From positions 304,547 through 368,546 of the forward strand of contig NZ_BNCD01000007.1 of the NCBI RefSeq assembly GCF_014656295.1: DNA of 64,000 bases. Direction: 5' to 3'. Positions 29,172-36,983 of this stretch are shown one piece after another (positions within the stretch are counted from its first letter, which is position 1; every line of letters begins with the position of its first letter). A program made the position numbers and the translations under genes. This DNA comes from Streptomyces sulfonofaciens (GTDB lineage Bacteria; Actinomycetota; Actinomycetes; Streptomycetales; Streptomycetaceae). Below the pieces are notes generated by a model. That model was not told the origin of the DNA, made no database searches, and saw only the letters and a program-made list of their open reading frames with translations.

Positions 29172-31439
29172 TCAGGTCACGTAGAAGATCCCCGCGTCCG
29201 CACCCGCCGGCGTGTACTCGGCGAGCCTGGCCCGCAGGCTGTCCTCCCGCTGCGGCAGGTACAGGTCGTGGAAGACGCCCATCTCCGCCCCGTCCTCGGC
29301 ACCGCGCCGCAGTTCGGCGGCGCCCTGGTCGGCGAGCCGGCCGTACGACGGCGTGCCGTAGCGCTCGGAGGTGAACACCGGGCGCACCTCGCCGGCCCGC
29401 CCGGGCCCCGCGCCGTCCGGCTGGCACCGGTAGCGGGGCGGGGTGCGCGAACCCGGCGGCACGTAGCAGAACCGCAGCCGGCCCACGCCCCGCCGCGCCA
29501 CCCGCAGACGCCCCGTGAACAGGGAGTCCTCGGCGATCCGCACGGCCTGCGTGTGCACCTCGCCGATGACGGTGGTGCGGTGTGCGTGCAGGACGGCGTG
29601 CGCGAGCAGGCGGTCGGGCGCGGCGAGTGCCTCGCGGTCGTGACCGGTGGCGTCCAGGATGCTGTCGCGGATGTGGATCGCCAGCGGATCCGTGGACACC
29701 TCGTCGCCGATGACCTGGATGGTGCCGAGGATGCTGTCCTCGATCTGCAGGCAGGCGGTGGTGCGGTCCAGCACGATGCTGGGCTCCTGCGGCGCGTGCG
29801 GCGTGCAGTCGGGCTCCAGCGACCAGCCGGGCACGAGCGTGCAGTGCCGCAGCACGACGGCGCCCACCGGGCCGGTCACATTGAGGCCGCGGCCGGTGAC
29901 CAGGAGGCCGTCCAGCACGATCCGCGGCGCATCGCCGCCGTGGTCGTGGTCGTGCGGGCCGCTGCCGTGCCCGTGCCCGCCGCCGTGCCCGTGCCTGCCT
30001 CTGCGCTCGTGGCCATGCCCGTGTCCGTCCCGGTGGCCGCCGCCGACCGCCCGGATGTTGAGCGCGTCGGGCCGGTTGCTGTACCAGTCGAGCAGCCGGA
30101 CGACCGGCCGGCAGCCCTCGGCGGCGCGTACCTCCAGGCGGTCGCCGGGGGCGAGGTCGAAGTCGAGCTGCTCCTGGTGGGCGCCGCTGTGCGTGATCTC
30201 GATGATGCCGTCGGGGCCCACCCTGCGGGCCTGCCTGTCGTGCCGCCAGTCCCGGTAGGCGTCCATGATCCGCTGGTACGGCTGGTGCGGCCCGACCCGG
30301 TACACCACCGCCTCCGGCCGCGCCCCCCGCTGCCGTGCGTAGGAGCCGCCGCCGAGGTCGGCCGGGCAGGCGTAGTGGTAGTCCACCCACACGCCCTGCC
30401 GCGGCGCCGAGCGTGCGCCGAAGGCGATCCGGCCCAGCTCCGGGTCGACGGCCACCTGCCCGCGCCGCGGCCGGTAGCGCCACCGAGACAGGTCGGCCAC
30501 CACGATGTCGGCCGGCGGCACCGGCCGGTCCTCGCCGTCCCGCCGGATGACGAAGCTCCTGCCCGGCCCGTAGTAGTCGGCGAGCCGGTCGTGCAGCAGG
30601 CGGCGGCCGATGAACGCCGGGACGTTGTCGACGGTCGCCGCGTGCACGGTCGACGGCTCGGGCACCGGCCTGGTCACCAGCGGGCTGTCGTTGCCGAGGA
30701 TCGAGAACGTGTAGAGGTTGCGGGCCCGGTCGACGCAGTACGCGGGCGACGACGTCAGCGGGTACGCCCTCAGCCGCCAGACGAACAGGGCCACCCCCGC
30801 GGGTGTCGCGCCGCCCTGCCGGCGGGCCGAGCCGGCCCGCCGCACGTCCGCGGAACGGGCCACCGTACCGAAGGGGCCGCCGGCCAGGTCGAGCGCCGAG
30901 CCGTCCCGCAGGTCCGCGGTCCTGCCCCGGGAGCGCCGCACCGCGTCGGTCGCGGCGGCGCCCGTCCCGTACAGCTTCACCGGTTGTCGGTGCGCCACCT
31001 GCCGGGACAGCTCCACCGCCCGGGCCGGCCAGCCCGCGACCTGCGCGGACAGCTCCTCCAGCAGGGCGAGGGAGCCCTTGCGGCGGCGGTTGGCGACGGT
31101 GGCGGCCACGTCGCGGCGCGGCGCCAGCGCCTGCGCGAGGCGCTCCCGCGAGGCGTCGGGGCGGCCCCCGTCCCGCAGGCCGCCGGCCGGCATCCGCTCG
31201 TAGCCGGGCAGCGGCCGGTAGCCGACCAGGTCGCCCAGGTACGGCAGCACCCATGGCGCCGCGGTCTCCACGAACAGGTCGTCGTAGCCCTGCGCCACGC
31301 CGTCGCGCACCAGGTCCAGTTGCTCGGCGATGACGGCGAGCAGGGCGCGCAGCGGCTCGGCGGCCGCTCCCGGGCCACCGTCGCGCAACCGGTACCACTG
31401 CGGAAGCAGCTCCGCGAGCCCGTCCGGCTCCCTGGACAT
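29172..31439 (-). CDS. Large phage-tail/baseplate-associated protein with His-rich insert
   Basis: 755-residue protein. The N-terminus (LAELLPQWYRLRDG, VAQGYDDLFVETAAPWVLPYLGDLVGYRPLPG) resembles phage tail protein I/gp7-like components of contractile systems. The C-terminal half contains beta-strand repeats suggestive of a beta-helix. Between them, near residues 460-500, is a Gly/His run with repeated HGHG and DHDHGG units that could bind metal. The ATG at 31439 would overlap the stop of the upstream baseplate gene if the IS element at 31448-32828 were removed. It probably forms part of the baseplate periphery. Confidence 0.8.
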   Translation of the reverse strand: MSREPDGLAELLPQWYRLRDGGPGAAAEPLRALLAVIAEQLDLVRDGVAQGYDDLFVETAAPWVLPYLGDLVGYRPLPGYERMPAGGLRDGGRPDASRERLAQALAPRRDVAATVANRRRKGSLALLEELSAQVAGWPARAVELSRQVAHRQPVKLYGTGAAATDAVRRSRGRTADLRDGSALDLAGGPFGTVARSADVRRAGSARRQGGATPAGVALFVWRLRAYPLTSSPAYCVDRARNLYTFSILGNDSPLVTRPVPEPSTVHAATVDNVPAFIGRRLLHDRLADYYGPGRSFVIRRDGEDRPVPPADIVVADLSRWRYRPRRGQVAVDPELGRIAFGARSAPRQGVWVDYHYACPADLGGGSYARQRGARPEAVVYRVGPHQPYQRIMDAYRDWRHDRQARRVGPDGIIEITHSGAHQEQLDFDLAPGDRLEVRAAEGCRPVVRLLDWYSNRPDALNIRAVGGGHRDGHGHGHERRGRHGHGGGHGHGSGPHDHDHGGDAPRIVLDGLLVTGRGLNVTGPVGAVVLRHCTLVPGWSLEPDCTPHAPQEPSIVLDRTTACLQIEDSILGTIQVIGDEVSTDPLAIHIRDSILDATGHDREALAAPDRLLAHAVLHAHRTTVIGEVHTQAVRIAEDSLFTGRLRVARRGVGRLRFCYVPPGSRTPPRYRCQPDGAGPGRAGEVRPVFTSERYGTPSYGRLADQGAAELRRGAEDGAEMGVFHDLYLPQREDSLRARLAEYTPAGADAGIFYVT

Positions 31440-31591
31440 CACTTGACACCTCCGAAGGAAGGCCCTGCCTTCGGGCTGAATCGGATTTTGGACTCCGCTC
31501 GGAGCAGCCCGGCGTGTCCGGGCGTGTCCGAGAACGGATTTCGCCGGCACGCAACACCGGTCCTACGGAAGCACGGTGGTACCTCGTAAAC

Positions 31592-32698
31592 ATGACGCAG
31601 CAGGTCAAGCGGGCTTTCAAGTACCGCTTCCACCCTGCCGACGAGCAGGCGGCCGAGCTGTCCCGCACGCTCGGCTGCGTCCGGTACCTGTACAACTGGG
31701 CGCTGCACATGCGGACTGAGGCGTACACGCTGCACAGCAAGAAGGTCGGGTACGCAGAGAGCGACCGTGCACTGACCGTGTTGAAGAAGCAGCCAGCAAC
31801 GGCGTTCCTTGCCGAGGTGTCCTCGGTCCCACTCCAGCAGGCAGTGCGTCATCTTCAGACTGCGTTCGCGGCGTTCTTCGACAGGCGCGCGAAGCACCCG
31901 CGGTTCAAGTCGAAGAAGAAGTCGCGGGCATCGGCGACCTACACCAGGTCGGCGTTTCGTTGGAGGGGCGGTCAGCTCTTCCTCGCCAAGATGAGCCAGC
32001 CGCTCGACATCCGCTGGTCGCGTCCGCTGCCCGCGGGTGCGCAGCCGCCCACGGTGAGCGTGTCCCGCGATGCGGCGGGCCGGTGGTTCGTGTCGATCCT
32101 GTGCGATGACGTGGTTTCCCCGGCTGTGGCCGCGAAGAACGCTGTCGGTGTCGACGCGGGCGTCACGTCCCTCGTGACGCTGTCCATTGGTGAGAAGGTG
32201 ACCGATCCGCGTCACGAGCGCCGCGACCGTCGAAGGTTGGCCAAGGCGCAACGGGCGCTTTCCCGTAAGACGAAGGGCTCGGCGAACCGGGAGAAGGCGC
32301 GCCGGAAAGTCGCCCGCATCCACGCCCGCGTCGCGGATCGGCGACGCGACTTCATGCACAAGCTGACCTCGCGCATCATCCACGAGAACCAAGTGGTCGT
32401 GAGCGAGGACGTCACCGTCCGCACCATGCTGAAGAACCACAGCCCGGCGCGGGCTGTCAGCGATGCGTCGTGGGCGCAACTGCGCCTCATGCTGGAGTAC
32501 AAGTGCCGTTGGTACGGGCGAGATCCCGTGCTCGTTGACCGCTGGTCTCCCAGCTCGAAGCTGTGCGGGACTTGCGGCACCGTGCGGGAGAGACTGCCGC
32601 TGAGCGTGCGCACTTGGACGTGCGACTGCGGCACCACGCATGACCGCGACGTGAACGCGGCACGGAACGTGCTCGCTGCCGGGCCGGCAGAGAGCTGA
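31592..32698 (+). CDS. tnpB: TnpB RNA-guided endonuclease (IS605 OrfB family)
   Basis: 368-residue TnpB. The N-terminus (AFKYRFHPADEQAAELSRTL) and the RuvC-like core are typical. All three catalytic acids are present: D188 (GVDAGVTS), E272 (VVSEDV) and D353 (HDRDVNAARN). The zinc knuckle CGTCG plus CDCG is intact. Length matches active homologues such as ISDra2 TnpB (about 400). The ATG at 31592 was chosen over an open frame from 31514 because the conserved domain begins there; no strong ribosome site is visible. It lies opposite to the injection-system genes on both sides. It is expected to use an RNA from its own 3' end to cut the empty donor site. Confidence 0.93.
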   Translation: MTQQVKRAFKYRFHPADEQAAELSRTLGCVRYLYNWALHMRTEAYTLHSKKVGYAESDRALTVLKKQPATAFLAEVSSVPLQQAVRHLQTAFAAFFDRRAKHPRFKSKKKSRASATYTRSAFRWRGGQLFLAKMSQPLDIRWSRPLPAGAQPPTVSVSRDAAGRWFVSILCDDVVSPAVAAKNAVGVDAGVTSLVTLSIGEKVTDPRHERRDRRRLAKAQRALSRKTKGSANREKARRKVARIHARVADRRRDFMHKLTSRIIHENQVVVSEDVTVRTMLKNHSPARAVSDASWAQLRLMLEYKCRWYGRDPVLVDRWSPSSKLCGTCGTVRERLPLSVRTWTCDCGTTHDRDVNAARNVLAAGPAES

Positions 32699-32828
32699 AA
32701 CGCCTGTGGAGCTGGTGTAGGACCTCAACGGGAGTCCTCCCGGACGGGGCAGTCGGCGACGAAACAGGAAGCCCTCGGTGCGAGCCGTGGGAATCCCCCG
32801 CCTTCAGACGGGGATGAAGTCAATTGAC
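32699..32828 (+). ncRNA. Predicted omega (right-end) RNA scaffold of TnpB
   Basis: The noncoding stretch between the tnpB stop and the right end holds stem-forming segments and the terminal CCCCG/CGGGG hairpin. In this family the RNA runs from the tnpB 3' end through the right end, and its guide is the adjoining flank (32829 onwards). Position and class are from family knowledge; expression is not shown. Confidence 0.45.
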
Positions 32829-35800
32829 CTCCGTCAGAATCAGCGTGTCCGCGACCTTCGGCGTGAGCAGCGCGAGCTGCGCGGGCCTGATGCCGCGGAA
32901 GACGAACACCGAGCGGCCCCGCGCCAGACGGCGGGTGTCGGTGATGTCGGGGTTGAGGCGGAGCAGTTCGGCGAGCGTGATGCCGGCCCTGCCCGCGACC
33001 GAGGTGAGCGTCTCGCCGGCCGGGTCGGTCACCCGGTAGGCCTGCTCGTCGTAGGTGGCGGTCCTGGCCGGCACGTGGGTCCGCGGTCCCTGTGACCCGT
33101 GCGCGCCGAGCAGGTCCGCGAGCTGCTGCGGGGTGGCGGACGCGGGCACGCCGGTGAACGCGTCCACGTCCACGTAGTCGACGCCCGGCACCGACTGGGC
33201 CGCCGCCAGCACCTCCGACAGGTGCGCCGGGCGCCCCAGCTCGCGGCCCTCGAAGCCGAGCCTGCGCAGGAGCGCCGCGCGCAGCCGCGGTTCCACCCGC
33301 ACCCACTCGTGGTCGGGGGCCACCTTGACGCGGGCCGCGAGGAGCAGCAGCACCAGTTCGCGGGCGTCCACCCGCACCGGCAGCCGGGGGTCGCCGTACT
33401 CGGTGAGCGATGCCCGCAGGGTGCCCAGCACCTGCGAGTCCTCGGAGATGACGACGTCGTCGGCGCCGGCCACGGTGACGTGCAGCACGCGCCGCCGGCC
33501 GTCGAAGAGTTCACGCGCCTGGGCCCGGCCGATGCCGGCCCGGGAGCGGGCGAAGTCCTCGTAGTCCCGCTCGGAGACCAGCCGGTCCAGCGCGGCCACC
33601 GCCAGCGGGACGGTGCGGCGGGTCAGCGCGGGCCCGTCGGCGTCCGCGCCGCCCGCGGCCGGGCGGGGGTTGGTGACCGCGGTGACGCCGAGCGGGCGGG
33701 TGATGGCCTGGGTGACGCGGTCCGCGCCGACGTTCGCCGCCCGCCCCGTGCCGAACCGGTAGCGCGCCCGGACGTTCTCCTGCCCGGTGGGCAGCCGCGC
33801 GCCGTGCACGCCGTCGCCGAAGGTCACCGTGGTGCCGCCGTCGCCGGTGGTGCCCGTGATGTAGACCCGCTCGTAGGGGCCGCGCCCGGCGAGCGAGTCG
33901 ACCTGGTGCCAGAGCAGCCCGTCCACCCGGACCTCCAGCGTGGGCGTGGCGCCCAGCGGGGTGTCCGACGGCAGCCAGGTGAGCGGGGACTGCCAGAGCC
34001 GGAAGGTCTGGTTGATCCGGTCCGCGTCGCCGCTGCCGATCGGCTCGTCGCGGCTCTCGCCGTGCGTCGCCGCGACGACGTTGCCGAGGACCTTCACCGT
34101 CTCGCGGCGGTAGCGGTAGGCGAGTTCGGTGGTGAGCGTCAGCACCGTGTGCACGTGGTCGCCGGGCAGGTGCGGGTCGATGCGCTGCGCGGCGTCGTGC
34201 AGCACCACGACCTCGGTGGCCCGCACGCCCGCGGTGCCGGGGATGTCGCTGCGCTCGCCGGACACCACGAGGGTGCGGCCCGGCGCGAGCCCGTCGTACA
34301 GTTCGGCGAGCTCGATCTCGTTGCCGTGCACGTCTTCGCCGAGCGGCTCGTCCGCCGGCCGCAGCGGCTCCCCGCCGGCGTGGACCTCGGTGTCCCTGAT
34401 GTGCGACAGCAGCACGTCGTGGTCGTCCAGCCAGTCGTCGGCGAGGACGAGTTCGGTGCCTCGGCCCGTGATCCCGTAGTTGGTGTACGCGGCGGTGCGC
34501 GCCGCCACGACCTGGGTGGTGACGAAGGCGAGCTTCGGGTCGCCCGGGATGCCGGGGAGCGCCCCGGGATCGGCGGGCGTGCCGCTTCCGGTGCCGCTTC
34601 CGGTGCCTGATCCCGGGTCCGTGCCCGATCCCGGGTCCGTGCCGGAACCCGGGTCGGGGTCCGAACCGGAGCCGGTGCTCGCCGCGCCGCTGGTGCCGGT
34701 GCTCGCCCCCGCGCCCGCCGCCGAGCCGCCGCCCCCGTCCGCGCCGCCGTCCGCCGGGACCGCCCCCTTGCGTGGCCGCAGGATGGCCACCCAACTGCCG
34801 ACCGTGATGCTGTCCTGCACGGAGTCGAGCTGGAGCAGCCGCCGGTTGGCGGGGGCGGGCTTGGTCGCCAGGGTGATCTCCACCGACGGCGGGCCGCCCG
34901 CCAGGCCGTACTCCATGCCCACCTCGAAGTCGCCGTGCGTGAACTGCACGGGGACCCCGGGCGACAGGTGGCCCTCCTTCGCCTCGCCGTTGTTGACGGC
35001 CGCGAGCACCTTGCCCTCGTCGTCGGGCCGGCCCACGAACAGCGTCCGCTCCGGCAGGCCCGCGAAGAGCTGGGCGGTGATGCCGGCGTCCTGCGAGTCG
35101 GCGGGGCGGCGGCTCAGCCAGTGCAGGTCGTTGTCCTGGCCGGTCCTGGTGCTCAGCACCACGCTGCCGGTGGCGAACGGGAACGTCCCGTCGAACGGCA
35201 GGTTCTGCACGTACTGGAACGACTGGCCCGACTCGGTGTACTGGAACTCCGCCCGGATCGGCACCTTGCCCGCGGTGTCGAAGACGATCCGCATCATCGT
35301 CAGGGTGCCGCCGGTCAGCGGCCAGTCGGTCTGCCGCACCACCCGGCCCTTGTCGTCCTGCACCGGCTTGAGCGGTGCCGTCGAGCCGAACACGGCGGCG
35401 GTCACCCGCATCGCCAGCAGCTCCCGCAGCGTCTCGTCGGTGCCGGCCGCGGTGGCCTGCCGCCACGCCGGGTAGAGGCCGGGCGCCACCCGCGGGTCCA
35501 GCGCGGACAGCAGTTGCGGGGTCAGGCCCGAGCCCATCCGGAACGGGCGCCCGCCGCCGGTGGCGGGGAGCGGGGCGACACTGGTGCGCAGCGCGGGCAG
35601 GACGTTGCCCAGGGCGGTCAGCGCGGCGGACCCGGGGCCGTGCGCGCCGTCGCCGGCCGCGTCCGCCGCCCGCGCCCCGGCACCGGGCCGGCCCGCGGTG
35701 AGCCCCGGTCCGGCCCACCCCGCGGTGAACCCGGCACCGGGCCATCCCGCCGTGAGCCCCGGTCCGGCCCAGCCCCCCGCCAGCCCGGGGCCGGTGCTGC

Positions 35801-36983
35801 CCGCCGCGGGCTCCGGCACCGACGGGGCGAGGCGCACCGCACGGGCCCGCATCTCCCCGAGCACCGCCTCCAGTTCCTCGAACCAGGCCGCCACGTCCGC
35901 ATGGGGCTCGGCCAGCACCTGGGCCTCGGCCAGCCGGTCGTGCGGCTCGGCGAGGCGGGCCGCGAAGGCCTGCGGAGTGGTCAGGTTCGGCAGGTCGGTG
36001 CGGAGCGGCGCGAGGACCTGGATGTCGAAGTCCTCGATGAGACGGCTCACCGGCCGCGGGTTGGGCACCTCGGGCGTGGGGGGTTCGTCGCCGGGCTCGC
36101 CCGGCGCCTCGGGCAGCACGATCCACCGCCCGGTCTCCTCGATCAGCTCCTTCAGCGTGGGCGGCGCCGACTGCGGCAGCCGCACCGCCGTGACCGCCGC
36201 GTCGCGGTCCACCCGGAGCCCGGCCACGGGCAGCAGCAGCCGCTGCCCGCCGGCTCCGGCGCCGAAGACGAACAGCAGCTTGGTGCCGGTGCTCAGCCCC
36301 GTGGCCGTGCCCGCGACGTACAGCTCGGGGCGCGTCGCGAGGTCCTGCGGCGTGAGCGGGACGGGCCGGCGACGGCGCACCGCAAGCTCGTTGAACCTCC
36401 AGCGCGCCACCAGATCCTGGCTGGTCTCGAACGTCTGCGTGTCCTCGCCCGAGGACGCCGGCACGCTGTGGCTGCGCGCCCCGCGCGGCACGGTCACGGC
36501 GATGTCCGGGGCGCGCGGGTCCCGTTCGAGGGTGTACGCGAGGTGGGTGCCCGCGGCGACGCCGGGCCGCGGCCGGTGCCCGACGAGGCGGCCCAGCAGC
36601 ACCAGCGAGCGCTGCTCGTCCGCGGTGCGCAGGTACGCCTCGTCCGCGATCCGCTCCGAGTGGAACGTCAGCAGGTCGCCGAGGACCGCCGCCGCGTCCA
36701 GCAGCCCGAGCGCCGGGTCGTCCGGGGTGCGCACGGTCAGGTCGCGCAGCGCCGGATACGCCGACGAGGCCAGCCGGTCGCGCAGCGCGGCGAGGAAGCC
36801 GCCGTACTCGCCGACCCGGTAGTCCAGCGCGTCGCGGCCGGGCGGGTTGTGCGGCGGGGCGGGCGCGGTGCGCTCGTCGTGGCCGCCGCATGCGCCACCG
36901 CAGCCGCTGGGGGCACCTCCCACGCCCTTGAGGCAGTGGGGGACTCCCCGGCCGGGCCCCGTGGACAGGTCCGTGGCACTCAT
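32820..36983 (-). CDS. Putative baseplate assembly protein (gp6/J-like), second copy
   Basis: 1387-residue baseplate protein. The first 120 residues contain RDLTVRTPDDPALGLLDAAAVLGDLLTFHSERIADEAYL, the conserved opening of phage-derived putative baseplate assembly proteins. The C-terminal third has the J-like region (VSERDYEDFARSRAGIGRAQA) and a LysM-like end (VAGRAGITLAELLRLNPDI). Near residues 390-440 are Gly/Pro/Trp repeats, and near 750-800 GSGTDPGSGTDPG repeats. The ATG at 36983 overlaps the upstream stop by ATGA. Codons near the start include a dispersed palindromic repeat encoding PHCLKGVGG. The last codon and stop now lie in IS605 right-end sequence, which changes the final residue from Lys to Asn. 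Confidence 0.87.
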   Translation of the reverse strand: MSATDLSTGPGRGVPHCLKGVGGAPSGCGGACGGHDERTAPAPPHNPPGRDALDYRVGEYGGFLAALRDRLASSAYPALRDLTVRTPDDPALGLLDAAAVLGDLLTFHSERIADEAYLRTADEQRSLVLLGRLVGHRPRPGVAAGTHLAYTLERDPRAPDIAVTVPRGARSHSVPASSGEDTQTFETSQDLVARWRFNELAVRRRRPVPLTPQDLATRPELYVAGTATGLSTGTKLLFVFGAGAGGQRLLLPVAGLRVDRDAAVTAVRLPQSAPPTLKELIEETGRWIVLPEAPGEPGDEPPTPEVPNPRPVSRLIEDFDIQVLAPLRTDLPNLTTPQAFAARLAEPHDRLAEAQVLAEPHADVAAWFEELEAVLGEMRARAVRLAPSVPEPAAGSTGPGLAGGWAGPGLTAGWPGAGFTAGWAGPGLTAGRPGAGARAADAAGDGAHGPGSAALTALGNVLPALRTSVAPLPATGGGRPFRMGSGLTPQLLSALDPRVAPGLYPAWRQATAAGTDETLRELLAMRVTAAVFGSTAPLKPVQDDKGRVVRQTDWPLTGGTLTMMRIVFDTAGKVPIRAEFQYTESGQSFQYVQNLPFDGTFPFATGSVVLSTRTGQDNDLHWLSRRPADSQDAGITAQLFAGLPERTLFVGRPDDEGKVLAAVNNGEAKEGHLSPGVPVQFTHGDFEVGMEYGLAGGPPSVEITLATKPAPANRRLLQLDSVQDSITVGSWVAILRPRKGAVPADGGADGGGGSAAGAGASTGTSGAASTGSGSDPDPGSGTDPGSGTDPGSGTGSGTGSGTPADPGALPGIPGDPKLAFVTTQVVAARTAAYTNYGITGRGTELVLADDWLDDHDVLLSHIRDTEVHAGGEPLRPADEPLGEDVHGNEIELAELYDGLAPGRTLVVSGERSDIPGTAGVRATEVVVLHDAAQRIDPHLPGDHVHTVLTLTTELAYRYRRETVKVLGNVVAATHGESRDEPIGSGDADRINQTFRLWQSPLTWLPSDTPLGATPTLEVRVDGLLWHQVDSLAGRGPYERVYITGTTGDGGTTVTFGDGVHGARLPTGQENVRARYRFGTGRAANVGADRVTQAITRPLGVTAVTNPRPAAGGADADGPALTRRTVPLAVAALDRLVSERDYEDFARSRAGIGRAQARELFDGRRRVLHVTVAGADDVVISEDSQVLGTLRASLTEYGDPRLPVRVDARELVLLLLAARVKVAPDHEWVRVEPRLRAALLRRLGFEGRELGRPAHLSEVLAAAQSVPGVDYVDVDAFTGVPASATPQQLADLLGAHGSQGPRTHVPARTATYDEQAYRVTDPAGETLTSVAGRAGITLAELLRLNPDITDTRRLARGRSVFVFRGIRPAQLALLTPKVADTLILTEVN
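36907..36947. repeat. Dispersed palindromic repeat, copy A, inside a coding region
   Basis: CTGGGGGCACCTCCCACGCC, then CTTGAGGCAGTGGGGGACT. The reverse complement matches copy B at 37103-37140 with one difference over about 30 bp. It is read in frame as part of the N-terminus of the second baseplate J-like protein. Confidence 0.75.

Larger units (their letters stand above)
31448..32828 (+). mobile_element. IS200/IS605-type element carrying only tnpB
   Basis: The left end has a 7-bp-stem hairpin (CCGAAGG 31452-31458, CCTTCGG 31468-31474) just after a TTGAC target at 31443-31447. The right end has CCCCG/CGGGG (32796-32813) followed by GATGAAGTCAATTGAC, which looks like the usual subterminal hairpin and cleavage site. 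There is no target duplication and no terminal inverted repeat, as expected for single-strand HUH transposition. No tnpA is present, so movement would need a transposase in trans. The right boundary at 32828 is inferred because removing 31448-32828 restores a TGATG gene overlap. Confidence 0.8.

Noticed and set aside
29930..30050. His-rich DNA read as a CRISPR-like or regulatory repeat
   Set aside because: The repeats are continuous HGHG codons in a coding frame, with no spacers of constant length.
28965..31589. Open frame of 874 codons on the plus strand opposite the tail protein
   Set aside because: Low-complexity Arg/Val/Pro sequence with no conserved motif; the minus-strand gene matches phage-tail components.
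31514..31591. Extended TnpB start 26 codons upstream of 31592
   Set aside because: The added residues do not resemble TnpB N-termini, and the conserved domain begins right after ATG 31592.
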